From Acidobacteriota bacterium (GTDB lineage: Bacteria; Acidobacteriota; Terriglobia; Terriglobales; Acidobacteriaceae), in NCBI GenBank assembly GCA_018268915.1, contig JAFDVQ010000014.1, positions 1-64,000 of the forward strand: a stretch of DNA of 64,000 nucleotides. The letters are read 5' to 3'. The notes under the pieces are model-generated. The model was not told where the DNA came from. It saw only the letters and a list, made by a program, of their open reading frames with translations, and made no database searches. Shown in pieces: positions 9,295 through 17,953 of this stretch. The translations under genes were made by a program, and so were the position numbers. Within the stretch, counting starts at the first letter, position 1; every line of letters begins with the position of its first letter.

Positions 9295-9846
9295 ATGAAG
9301 AAGGCAGTTTGGAAGTACGGGTTGTTGAGCGGGCTGGTTTTGGGAGTCCTGCTGGCACTAACGGTTCCGTTCGAGCACCACACGAGTGCGCGGTTTGGAA
9401 TGGTGGTGGGATACACCATCATGGTCCTCAGCTTCCTGATCGTCTTTGTCGGCGTGAAGCACTACCGGGATGTGGAGTGCGGTGGAACGATCGGGTTTGG
9501 GCGGGCATTCGGGGTGGGCATGCTGATGATGCTGATCTCGTGTGCCTGCTACGTGGGGATGTGGGAGGTTTTGGTAGCGACAGTCGAGAAGAACTTCGCG
9601 CACGACTATACAGAGAACATGGTGAAACGCGCTCAGCACTCAGGCCTGCAGGGCGCGGCGCTCGAGGCGAGGATTGCGGAGATCCGCAAGTTCGAAGTGA
9701 CATACTCCAACCCGGTTTACAGGATGGGGATGACATTGCTGGAGCCGCTGCCGGTCGGGATCGTGATGGCTCTGGTAACGGCGGGGGTGCTGCGGCGGAA
9801 GCCTGACGAGGAAATCGCCGGAGCGGCGAAGACGGAAGTTGTTTAG
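9295..9846 (+). CDS. DUF4199-family membrane protein
   Basis: A 183-residue protein with four predicted helices: two in the first half (VWKYGLLSGLVLGVLLALTV; YTIMVLSFLIVFVGVKHYRD), one around GVGMLMMLISCACYVGMWEV and one near the C-terminus. The GFGRAFGVG stretch and the overall layout fit DUF4199. Its function is unknown. The ATG at 9295 is chosen because a purine-rich GGGGGAG lies upstream and it starts the first helix; the longer frame to 9151 would translate the inverted repeat. Confidence 0.75.
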   Translation: MKKAVWKYGLLSGLVLGVLLALTVPFEHHTSARFGMVVGYTIMVLSFLIVFVGVKHYRDVECGGTIGFGRAFGVGMLMMLISCACYVGMWEVLVATVEKNFAHDYTENMVKRAQHSGLQGAALEARIAEIRKFEVTYSNPVYRMGMTLLEPLPVGIVMALVTAGVLRRKPDEEIAGAAKTEVV

Positions 9847-9876
9847 TTCAACAAGAGCACTTCAAGAGGAGATTGT

Positions 9877-10239
9877 ATGGCGGCCGTGACTGGAATTGGT
9901 GGCGTGTTTTTGCGCGCGAATGATTCAAAGGCTTTATATCAGTGGTATGAGAAGCACCTGGGTCTGGTGAAGGGCCAAGGAGCCTATTCGTTTCCTGCTC
10001 CGAAGGAGCGCAATGAAGTTCTCTTCTGCCTGTTCAAGCAGGAAGACCAGTACTTCCCTCAGGCGCAGAAGGCGATGCTCAATCTCGTTGTCGATGATCT
10101 TGACGCGTTGCTCGATCGGTTAATCAGTGAGGGCGTAACTGTCGACGAGAAGCGCGAGACGTACGACTTCGGCAAATTCGGGTGGGTAACCGATCCAGAG
10201 GGAAACCGCATCGAGCTGTGGCAGCCTCTCGGCGATTGA
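9877..10239 (+). CDS. VOC-family (glyoxalase-like) protein
   Basis: A 120-residue single-domain VOC protein. GIGGVFLRANDSKALYQWYE opens the first module, NLVVDDLDALLDRLISEGV the second, and FGWVTDPEGNRIELWQP is the classical closing strand with its metal-binding Glu. The substrate is unknown. It starts 30 bases after the DUF4199 stop, with an AAGAGGAG ribosome site about eight bases from the ATG, so it may be co-transcribed with the preceding genes. Confidence 0.88.
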   Translation: MAAVTGIGGVFLRANDSKALYQWYEKHLGLVKGQGAYSFPAPKERNEVLFCLFKQEDQYFPQAQKAMLNLVVDDLDALLDRLISEGVTVDEKRETYDFGKFGWVTDPEGNRIELWQPLGD

Positions 10240-10258
10240 TCGGCCTTGAGAGCCCATC

Positions 10259-13200
10259 CTAGCGACTGAGGCGAATCGCCACCTGCATGACGCGAGGGTC
10301 CGTTGTGGTGCTGGTGATGGTGCCGAAGGCGGGGGAGCCGAAGCTGCCATTCGGCTGAGCGAACGCTGGCGTGTTGGTCACGTTGAAAAGCTCGGCGCGA
10401 AACTCCATGCCGGTTTCATGAAACAAGGTCGTGTGCTTTACGAGAGCGAAGTCGAGATCGCGATAGGCTGGACCGCGCACAGGGTTGCGCGAGGCGGAGC
10501 CAAGGGTAAATTGCGGGGCTGTTGCGAATGCGGCAGTGTTGAAGAAATGCGAAGGGTTGCGATCGTCGGGCGAGAGTGAGGGCTTGCCGGTTAGATTTGG
10601 ACGCTGAAGCGAGAATCCCGCGAAGGAATTTGAATTTGTCGCCTGTGTCACCGTAACAGGCATGCCGGACTGCAAAGACAGGATGGCGTTGAGTTGCCAT
10701 CCGCCGAGAAGGATGTCGCCGATTCCGTGAGATGCGAAACGATGCCCATGCCCGGCAGGTAGATCATAGGTGCCGCTGAATGACGTCACATTCGGCATGT
10801 CTCCGCTGGACGAATCGCGCTCGAGTTCTGGGCGGTAGGTATCGGCGGCTACAAGGCTACTGGAGTTCGGAGATGACAGGACAGTCGTCGAGAAGACGGA
10901 CGAGGCGTCGTCGATAAGTTTGGAGTGCGTGTAGGCGAATAGCAGCGAGACGCCGTGCGCGAGCCTCTGCTCGACTTTGGCTTCAAGTGCGTTGTAGTTG
11001 GTCTGGCCGCTGTTGTGGCGGTAGGTTGCCACGTTGAGAAAGCGCGGATATGGCTTGAGCAACTGTGCCTGCGAAATGTTCTTACCGCCCAGAGAGCTAG
11101 ATGACGGGATTTGGCCGTAGTAGGGATTGGGAACGGTCTGCAGAAGAGATGCACCCTGGGCGAGTTGATCGGCAGTGAGCTGGTTCAGGTTTGAATCAGG
11201 AATGCCAACGTGAACGATGTGCGATCCGACATACGCAACCTCTGCCGATAGGTTCTTGGTGATGGCGTGCTGGATGGCGAGGTTCCATTGCTGGGAGTAC
11301 CCAGACCCTGCTTTGCGATCGGCGGTGTAGACACTCTGGCCGAGGCCGGCATCGGGGGTGAGCGGAATTGGAGCCACTGAAGGGCCCTGGGATAGAACGA
11401 AGGCTGGACGAAGATTATCCTGCGTCTTCTGCTGCACGTTCTGGATGAACGGAAATTGCGGAGTGGTGAAGGGCGTGGTGATTCCGGACTGGTCGATGAA
11501 GACGATTCCGAAGCCAGAGCGCAGGACCGTCTTCGGGCTCAGCATGTACGCAAGGCCGACGCGTGGTGCGAGATTGTCGTAGTGGAGTTCACGAGCGCTG
11601 TGGGAGAAACCGTTTCGGCCCAGGTAGTCAAGCTGCTGCGTTCCGAGATTGAACACGGCACCCTGATCGTTCTTCTCGGTTGAAGGGAAGTGGAGCGTGT
11701 AGCGGGCGCCGAGATTGAGTGTGAGGCGTCCGTTGAGTCTCCAGTCGTCCTGCGCGAAGAATTCAAAGATGTGGTCGCGTGGCTTGATCTTGCTTTGCTG
11801 CAGGTCGATCTGAAAGGTATCGACCTGACCGAGGAGGAAACTCGCGATGGCGTTGCCGCTGTTGGTTACGCCCTGCTGATCGGTGCCAGTCGTAGTGAAG
11901 GCGAAGGAGCCGGTTGGATTCGGAGGCGCGACGGCATTGAGCTGATACCAGCGGAGGTCCGCGCCAAACTTGAGCTGGTACGCGCCGCGCGTATACGCGA
12001 CGTTATCGACCGTCTGCCAGACTGCTGTCTGGTATTGCGAAAAGGTGCTGGCAGATGGGCCGAGCTGCTGGAAGCCGGAGAAGGTGAAGAGAGGCAGCGC
12101 GTTGTTGAACGCGGCATTGGTCGGAATGCCGGGGATTCCGAGCGAAGCAGAGGCTGTATCGGAGAGAGTGGTTCCGTTGATGGTGTTGCCGCGACGAGTG
12201 TAGCCTACGCGGAGGTCTGCCAGCAGATGCGGCGAGAAGATGTGGGTTTCGTTCAAGACCGCTTGCTGTCCGAGCACGTTAGAGAGACCGGTTACGCCTC
12301 CGGTGCCGATGACCGCTCCAGCGACCGCACCGCTACCTTCAGCCAAGGGAGTGACGGGCTGCTCGACCTCGTTGTAGTACGAGTAGCGGCCGAAGGCGAT
12401 GTCATGCTTGCCCACCGATCCGTCGACGCGGAAGTCGAGCTGGTTCTGGTGGTCGGCGTCGTTGGCAGTGCGAGTGTAGTTGTTGGCTTTGGCGGTGAGG
12501 TTTGTTGGAGTAGGAAAACGAGCGAGCAAAGCCTGGGCTGCGGGATCGAACGGAATATTGATGACGTCGTCTGGGAACTCGGTTCGGACGGTTGCGCCGC
12601 CAACGACGGTGGTGGATGTCGGGTCATAGATGTGAGAGACGCCGGTGAAGATGCCCTGGCGCTCAGCCATGGTGGGGATAGTGGAGATTCGAGTGACGCC
12701 GATCAGCTGCTTCACGCCCTGATAGGCGCCAAAAAAGAAGAGATGGTTCGGGACTATGGGGCCGCCAATGGTCCCGCCATAGAGGTTGCGGCGGTACTCG
12801 GGCTTTGATGCGCCAGCTGGAGCGAAGAAGTTTCTGGCATTAAGGTCTTCGTTGCGGAGGAACTCGAAGAGAGTGCCATGGAGTGCGTTCGATCCGGAGC
12901 GAGTGGACACGTTAACGACGCCGCCGTTGAATCTGCCAAACTCGGCGGGAACGTTATTCGCTTCGATGGTGAAGGCCTGAATGTCATCGATGATTGGGAA
13001 GTAAGCGACCTGGCCGGGCTCAGGCTGCAGGACGGAAATTCCGTCGAACAGATACTCATTGGTCCGGGGACGTCCGCCGTTGATGCGGGGAAGGACGGTT
13101 CCGGGCGGCAACTCGACGCCGGGAGCGAGGGTTGCAAGCTGAACGAAGTTACGGGTGTTTAGCGGCATTGCGATGACGGTGGATCCGGCAATATTGGTCT

Positions 13201-13594
13201 GTACGTTGCTGGTCGCCGATTGAAGCAGAGCCGCATCCGCGGTGACTTCGATCGTCTGCTGGCGACCGTTCAAGGTCAGAGTGAGATCGACGTTGACGGT
13301 CTGGCCGACCACGGCATGGATTCCAGATCTTGTCAGGCGGCCAAATCCAGGTGCGCTGACATCGAGCTGATAAGTGCCGGGAGTCAGATTTGTGAAGGAG
13401 TAGTCACCGGAGCTGGAGCTCACCGTTGAGATATGAGTGTTGGTTGAACTCTTTGTCAACTCGACGGCGGCGTTTGGGACTGCCCACCCAGAAGGGTCGA
13501 GCACCCTGCCGCGAAGATCCGCTGCGATTTGGGCGTTTGCTGCAATTTGGAAGAACGATGCAAGAAGCAGGCCCGCCAGCAAGCGCCGAATCAT
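10259..13594 (-). CDS. Oar-like TonB-dependent receptor
   Basis: A 1111-residue outer-membrane protein. It has a signal peptide (LLAGLLLASFFQIAANAQ), a carboxypeptidase-regulatory-like domain at about 25-105 (IAADLRGRVLDPSGWAVPNA, then GTYQLDVSAPGF), a plug region at about 115-240 and a very long beta-barrel to a short C-terminal strand. Such receptors are greatly expanded in Acidobacteriota and are thought to import large polymers; the ligand here cannot be told. The start is ATG 13594 with GGAGAG upstream; the longer frame to 13696 would include a 13-bp hairpin as coding sequence. It stands alone, converging on the VOC gene. Confidence 0.92.
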   Translation of the reverse strand: MIRRLLAGLLLASFFQIAANAQIAADLRGRVLDPSGWAVPNAAVELTKSSTNTHISTVSSSSGDYSFTNLTPGTYQLDVSAPGFGRLTRSGIHAVVGQTVNVDLTLTLNGRQQTIEVTADAALLQSATSNVQTNIAGSTVIAMPLNTRNFVQLATLAPGVELPPGTVLPRINGGRPRTNEYLFDGISVLQPEPGQVAYFPIIDDIQAFTIEANNVPAEFGRFNGGVVNVSTRSGSNALHGTLFEFLRNEDLNARNFFAPAGASKPEYRRNLYGGTIGGPIVPNHLFFFGAYQGVKQLIGVTRISTIPTMAERQGIFTGVSHIYDPTSTTVVGGATVRTEFPDDVINIPFDPAAQALLARFPTPTNLTAKANNYTRTANDADHQNQLDFRVDGSVGKHDIAFGRYSYYNEVEQPVTPLAEGSGAVAGAVIGTGGVTGLSNVLGQQAVLNETHIFSPHLLADLRVGYTRRGNTINGTTLSDTASASLGIPGIPTNAAFNNALPLFTFSGFQQLGPSASTFSQYQTAVWQTVDNVAYTRGAYQLKFGADLRWYQLNAVAPPNPTGSFAFTTTGTDQQGVTNSGNAIASFLLGQVDTFQIDLQQSKIKPRDHIFEFFAQDDWRLNGRLTLNLGARYTLHFPSTEKNDQGAVFNLGTQQLDYLGRNGFSHSARELHYDNLAPRVGLAYMLSPKTVLRSGFGIVFIDQSGITTPFTTPQFPFIQNVQQKTQDNLRPAFVLSQGPSVAPIPLTPDAGLGQSVYTADRKAGSGYSQQWNLAIQHAITKNLSAEVAYVGSHIVHVGIPDSNLNQLTADQLAQGASLLQTVPNPYYGQIPSSSSLGGKNISQAQLLKPYPRFLNVATYRHNSGQTNYNALEAKVEQRLAHGVSLLFAYTHSKLIDDASSVFSTTVLSSPNSSSLVAADTYRPELERDSSSGDMPNVTSFSGTYDLPAGHGHRFASHGIGDILLGGWQLNAILSLQSGMPVTVTQATNSNSFAGFSLQRPNLTGKPSLSPDDRNPSHFFNTAAFATAPQFTLGSASRNPVRGPAYRDLDFALVKHTTLFHETGMEFRAELFNVTNTPAFAQPNGSFGSPAFGTITSTTTDPRVMQVAIRLSR

Positions 13595-13616
13595 GGTCAG
13601 TTCTCTCCAGGATGGA

Positions 13617-13646
13617 CAAGATACGGCGGTTTCCCGCCGTATCTTG
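13617..13646 (-). promoter_or_regulatory. 13-bp hairpin in the receptor gene leader
   Basis: A perfect 13-bp inverted repeat (arms 13617-13629 and 13634-13646, loop of four) lies 23 bases upstream of the receptor start codon. On the minus-strand transcript it would form a very stable stem close to the ribosome-binding site. It could be a 5'-end stabiliser, a protein-binding RNA element or an operator dyad. No T-run follows it on the coding strand, so it is not a terminator of the usual type. Confidence 0.6.
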
Positions 13647-13745
13647 CGTAGTGTGAATGGCAAAGGGGAGGGCCACTGCCGGAGTTTTCCGGGCACTATC
13701 GAATTTATATGTATTGATTCGTGTAGTCAACGAGTGTGCAGGGGG

Positions 13746-14174
13746 CTAATCTGATTCGTCAGTCAGGCGCTCGATCATCACGTCCGTTGATTTGATAAGG
13801 GCAGCGGCTGCATCCCCTTTTCGCAGATTCAGCTCGCGCGCGGCTGCCGCTGTGATGATTGCTGTGACATTGGCGTCGCCGATGGCGAGGATGATCTCTG
13901 CCAGCAAACCTTCAATTCTTACGCTGACGACTTTTCCAGCCAACTGATTGCGGCCACTGACACGGCGGAAGCGGGCCCGTGATTCAGTTTCGGGGCGCTT
14001 CCCGTCTGCCTCAAGAAAAGGCTTGAGACTTGCGGCGGTAAGGCGGTGGTGACCGCCTGGAGTGCGAATGGTTTTCAGCTTGCCGCTGAGAATCCAATTC
14101 TTAATGGCAGGGTAGCTGATGCCGAGCATGCGCGATGCTTCGCGAGGCGTGAGTAGCTGGCGTTGTGCGCTCAT
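13746..14174 (-). CDS. HTH regulator with molybdate-type TOBE domain
   Basis: A 142-residue protein. Residues about 5-60 are an excisionase/MerR-like helix-turn-helix with wing (LLTPREASRMLGISYPAIKN, then IRTPGGHHRLT). Residues 75-140 are a single TOBE/Mop domain (GRNQLAGKVVSVRIEGLLAE, then VTAIITAAAARELNLRKGD) of the type that binds molybdate or tungstate. Proteins with this layout are small transcription regulators of metal uptake, yet no modABC gene is present. The ATG at 14174 starts nine residues before the HTH; a TTG at 14204 is the alternative. Confidence 0.8.
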   Translation of the reverse strand: MSAQRQLLTPREASRMLGISYPAIKNWILSGKLKTIRTPGGHHRLTAASLKPFLEADGKRPETESRARFRRVSGRNQLAGKVVSVRIEGLLAEIILAIGDANVTAIITAAAARELNLRKGDAAAALIKSTDVMIERLTDESD

Positions 14175-14291
14175 GCCTAACGTTGTAGCACCTTTATCCA
14201 CCAACGGATGGCGGAAGTGCTGGCGGTTCTATGCGACTCGAATCAAACAAGCTAGAATCAGCCCCAGTCGACTGGGCGTACGAGCAAGCTC

Positions 14292-16844
14292 TCATTCAAT
14301 GCGAAGTGCCTTAACTGGATCGATGGAAGCAGCGCGCCGCGCGGGGATGATTCCGGCTACGGCCGCCGCAACGATAAGGACTCCGATGGCGATCGACATG
14401 ACAGGCACATTGACGCTCGTGATCTCGTAGAGCTGCGACTTGACGTAGCGTACGCAGAAAATTGCTATCGGGACACCGATCGCGAGGCCGATGATGGTCT
14501 GCAGCATTGCGCCGCGCATTACGGAACCAATGACCCGGCTGCGAGCGGCTCCGAGCGCCATGCGAATTCCGATCTCTGGCGTGCGACGGACGACCGTGTA
14601 CGCGGTGACACCATATAAGCCAATGGCAGCGAGAAGAAGGGCCAGAAGACCGAACAGGGAAGTCAGCCGAGCGATGAGGCGCTCTTCGATGAAGCGATCA
14701 TCGATCTGCTGCTGAAAGGTCTGGAATTTCACAATGGTGAGGTTGGGATTGATGCTGGCGAGCGTGTCGCCGACCAGCTTTTCCATCCCGGGCATGGGCC
14801 GGCTGGTTTGAATGACCAGAGCTCCGGCAAACATCGAGAGATCTTTGTCGATAGTGTCGTCGGGATCGACACCATTGCCGGCGCGTTGAGTGAGCGGCAG
14901 AAAGTACATGGCGTGGTCTTTCCAGTAGACGCTGGTGTACGTGGTGTCTTCAACGACTCCGACGATTTCATGCGCCGCATCGCGGCCGCCGGGTCCAGGG
15001 CCTGAGAAGCCAAACCGGTGGCCGATGGGGTTGCGCTTGCCAAAGAACTGCTTGACGAACTCCTGGTTGACTACTGCCACAGGCTGTGAGTTCATCGTGT
15101 CCTGACGAGTGAATCCACGACCCGCTACGACGCGGGTGCCCACGGAGTCGAAGTATTCTGCGGTGCCTTTCACCCAGGATGCGCCCTTGTTCAGATCGGG
15201 GTCGCCCTGCACTTTCACTCCGGACCCCCAGTTATTCGATTCCATCGGCGTGTAGGTGGAGAGGCCGACTTTGACGACCCCGGGGATAGCGTGGAAGCGA
15301 TCGATGATGGTCTGATACAAAGGCTCGACTTCAGTGTTCTTGTAGCCAGCTGCCTGCGGGTTGATATGGGCGATATAGCGGTTTGTGGCATCGAGTCTCA
15401 TATCGACGTTCTGGGCTTTGGTCAGACTCTGCGCGAAGAGCCCCGCGGCTACCAGGAGCACGAGAGAAAGGGAAGCCTGAAGGACGACGAGCGAGCGTTG
15501 CAGGATGGATGCGCCCTGAGCGGTGGTACGCGAGTTGGAGCGTAGAGACTCGACCGGTTGAGTACGCGCAGCCATCAGTGCAGGTGCCAGACCGAACAGG
15601 ACGCCAGTAACGAGCGAGAGAACGAAGGCAAAGCCGATGACAAGCGGCGAAGGCGATGGATTTACCGGCATGTTCTGCTGATTAGGGAACGCGAGTGCGA
15701 GCAGGGCATGCGCACCCAAGTAGGAGACTGCTAGGCCACAAACGCCTCCAATGCCTGAGAGGAGGACGCTCTCCGTGAGGAGCTGACGGACAATGCGGGC
15801 TCGCTGCGCCCCGAGCGCAGATCGAATCGACAGCTCTGCGCGCCGGCTCATGCCCCGGACGAGCAGCAGATTTGCGATATTTGCGCATGCGACAAGTAAG
15901 ACCATCGCAGCAATCCATTGCAGAAGCTTCAAATGGTCTTTGTAGCCGTCCTGCATGTTCTGGATTCCGCCGCCACCGGGAGTGAGCACGACGTGGGTGC
16001 GAGGAAGATGTTCTTTCGCGCGCTGATCGGTGAATGTCTTCAGCGGAGCGAACTGCTGCTTGAGCAAGGTGCTGGCTTTTGCCTGCAGAGCGGGAACGGA
16101 AGTACCAGGTTTGACCCGTCCGATGATGTAGGCCCACTGCGTGTCGGGATCAGTGAAGTAGGGCGCGCCGCTGACGAAGTCCATGGTGTTCATGGGGAGG
16201 AAATACTTCGGCGGATTGGTGTCGATGCGATCGCCGTAAAACCCTTTGGGCGCGACGCCAATGATGGTGGCAGGCTTGGTGTTGATGTAGAACGAGCTGC
16301 CAATCACGCTTGGATCGCCTGAGAAATCCTGCATCCAGGCGTCGTAGCTCATGACTGCGGTGACCGGCGCGCCCTTTTGATCATCGCTGTCTGTGAGAAG
16401 TCGACCGGCTGCAGGCGAGAGTCCGAAGACACGAAAGTAGTTGCCGGAGACGAAAGTCGCCATGACAGACTTCGCGATAGTCTGATTGCCAGCGCGGCGC
16501 ACTGTCAGAGGACGCCAGGCATAGCCGGACTCCATTGCGGCGAGCTCTTCAAACTCGGGAAGATTCTTTTTGAACATGTAGTACGTATCGGTAGCGAACA
16601 GCGAGTAGTCGCCATCGTCGTTCCAGCCGCCGTTGACACAACAGGAGTCGTTGTCGCCAATTCGGATGAGCGTCTTGGGGTCGGTCACGGGCAAGTTGTG
16701 GAGCAGGATGGCATTGACCAGGGTGAAGATGGCCGCATTGGCGCCAATGCCGAGGGCCAGGGTTAGCAGCACCGTAGCTGTGAAGCCCGGCGTTTTGCGC
16801 AACTGTCGGAATGCATAACCCAGATCCTGTAGCAGAACTCTCAT
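14292..16844 (-). CDS. ADOP-type ABC permease (MacB/FtsX-like)
   Basis: An 850-residue duplicated permease with the same two MacB-core/FtsX units as the one ending at 2143. The first helix begins at LGYAFRQLRKTPGFTATVLL and is followed by GIGANAAIFTLVNAILLHNLP. FtsX helices occur around 330-430 and 730-840, and the end is KALRIE. Unlike the first, it lacks the soluble prefix domain and has no adjacent PadR gene. No ATP-binding subunit is encoded nearby. Its substrate is unknown. Confidence 0.88.
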   Translation of the reverse strand: MRVLLQDLGYAFRQLRKTPGFTATVLLTLALGIGANAAIFTLVNAILLHNLPVTDPKTLIRIGDNDSCCVNGGWNDDGDYSLFATDTYYMFKKNLPEFEELAAMESGYAWRPLTVRRAGNQTIAKSVMATFVSGNYFRVFGLSPAAGRLLTDSDDQKGAPVTAVMSYDAWMQDFSGDPSVIGSSFYINTKPATIIGVAPKGFYGDRIDTNPPKYFLPMNTMDFVSGAPYFTDPDTQWAYIIGRVKPGTSVPALQAKASTLLKQQFAPLKTFTDQRAKEHLPRTHVVLTPGGGGIQNMQDGYKDHLKLLQWIAAMVLLVACANIANLLLVRGMSRRAELSIRSALGAQRARIVRQLLTESVLLSGIGGVCGLAVSYLGAHALLALAFPNQQNMPVNPSPSPLVIGFAFVLSLVTGVLFGLAPALMAARTQPVESLRSNSRTTAQGASILQRSLVVLQASLSLVLLVAAGLFAQSLTKAQNVDMRLDATNRYIAHINPQAAGYKNTEVEPLYQTIIDRFHAIPGVVKVGLSTYTPMESNNWGSGVKVQGDPDLNKGASWVKGTAEYFDSVGTRVVAGRGFTRQDTMNSQPVAVVNQEFVKQFFGKRNPIGHRFGFSGPGPGGRDAAHEIVGVVEDTTYTSVYWKDHAMYFLPLTQRAGNGVDPDDTIDKDLSMFAGALVIQTSRPMPGMEKLVGDTLASINPNLTIVKFQTFQQQIDDRFIEERLIARLTSLFGLLALLLAAIGLYGVTAYTVVRRTPEIGIRMALGAARSRVIGSVMRGAMLQTIIGLAIGVPIAIFCVRYVKSQLYEITSVNVPVMSIAIGVLIVAAAVAGIIPARRAASIDPVKALRIE

Positions 16845-17050
16845 CGGTCGACCTCCACACGTCGGCTTGCTTACCGATGAAGCAATTGAGGGGCCGATGA
16901 GCGGCCATCTTATCTGCGCGGAATCAGGGACTTAGCTTTGCGCTTTTGGCGAACCGCGTTCACATCTGCGAACAGGTGTCCGAAGTCGGACGCTGCAGGG
17001 TGTCGCCATAGGCCTGCACTGTGCGATTTCGGGCAGTGACAGGCGCGTCG

Positions 17051-17812
17051 TCAAAACCTGATATCAATCGCCAACGTCTTCGAGCGTGTCGCGGCAGGGA
17101 AGATCGATTCGAGGAACTCATCGCTCCAGTATCCGGACATGCCGCCCTTCCCCATACTCAGCGTCACGGTGGCCCGGACTTTGTAGGGATGATCTGTCTG
17201 GAATTCAGGAAAGCGCGCTCGAATTTCAGATTGCCTGACGAAGAGATTCAGGCGTGAATTCTGATCGAGGTAATACCCGTTTGAGTGCAAGAGAACGGGC
17301 TGATCACGGACGCCAAGGATCTCAAAGGTGAGCGTGTATCCATGGGGATAGCCGGTGGTGAAATCCGGCAGTATGTCGAAGTCCCGGCCATTTCCATTTC
17401 TCCTGATCTGAAAGTTGCGCAGCTTCAGTTGACCCGAGTGGTAGCGCCGCTTTTCAGTCTCGATCTCCGCCCGATCGGCCTTCATGCCGTCCGAGACGAG
17501 CTCGCGGCAATGCGACGGTGATATTCCCCAACTGGACGAGAGCAGCGACCAGCGTCGTCGAACCCGGTCGCACATTGGGGCATCCCTGAATTGGACGGCT
17601 GCGTTCTGAAAGCACTCGGACTGCACGTAAAAAGATCTGTACCCGTCCGGATTGAAGGCCAGACCGCTCTGGTAGTCGCTGGGATTGATGGTCTCGCAAT
17701 GCCGGCTCGCAGCAGCCCTGCGCTGGACATAGTCGCTTGCGAATCCAGGCTGCGGGACAAGGCCGCAACTCGCGAAGAAACAAGCTAGAAATTTGAAAGC
17801 CCTGGCGTTCAT
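17051..17812 (-). CDS. Secreted hypothetical protein
   Basis: A 253-residue protein with an N-terminal signal peptide (FLACFFASCGLVPQPGFA). The mature part has five or more cysteines in its first half (HCETIN, SECFQ, MCDRV, HCREL), which suits a disulfide-bonded periplasmic protein. The second half is rich in beta-strand residues. I recognise no family. ATG 17812 is preferred to 17866 because it directly starts the signal peptide. It is divergent from the CorC-type gene, with about 140 bases between them. Confidence 0.65.
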   Translation of the reverse strand: MNARAFKFLACFFASCGLVPQPGFASDYVQRRAAASRHCETINPSDYQSGLAFNPDGYRSFYVQSECFQNAAVQFRDAPMCDRVRRRWSLLSSSWGISPSHCRELVSDGMKADRAEIETEKRRYHSGQLKLRNFQIRRNGNGRDFDILPDFTTGYPHGYTLTFEILGVRDQPVLLHSNGYYLDQNSRLNLFVRQSEIRARFPEFQTDHPYKVRATVTLSMGKGGMSGYWSDEFLESIFPAATRSKTLAIDIRF

Positions 17813-17953
17813 AGGCTTGTACTTTGACGTATGTGTATCACATGGATAGGGCCGGGCGAGGGTCAATGTCGCCGGTTCTGCAGAAACGGGGTCGAAAAGT
17901 CAGGGAGTGTCGCCTGCAGTTGACGCCCTCCCGGATGCTATTCTCACACCGGG

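Noticed and set aside
11690..12808. Long plus-strand frame inside the receptor gene
   Set aside because: It is antisense to a well-supported 1111-residue receptor and has no domain.
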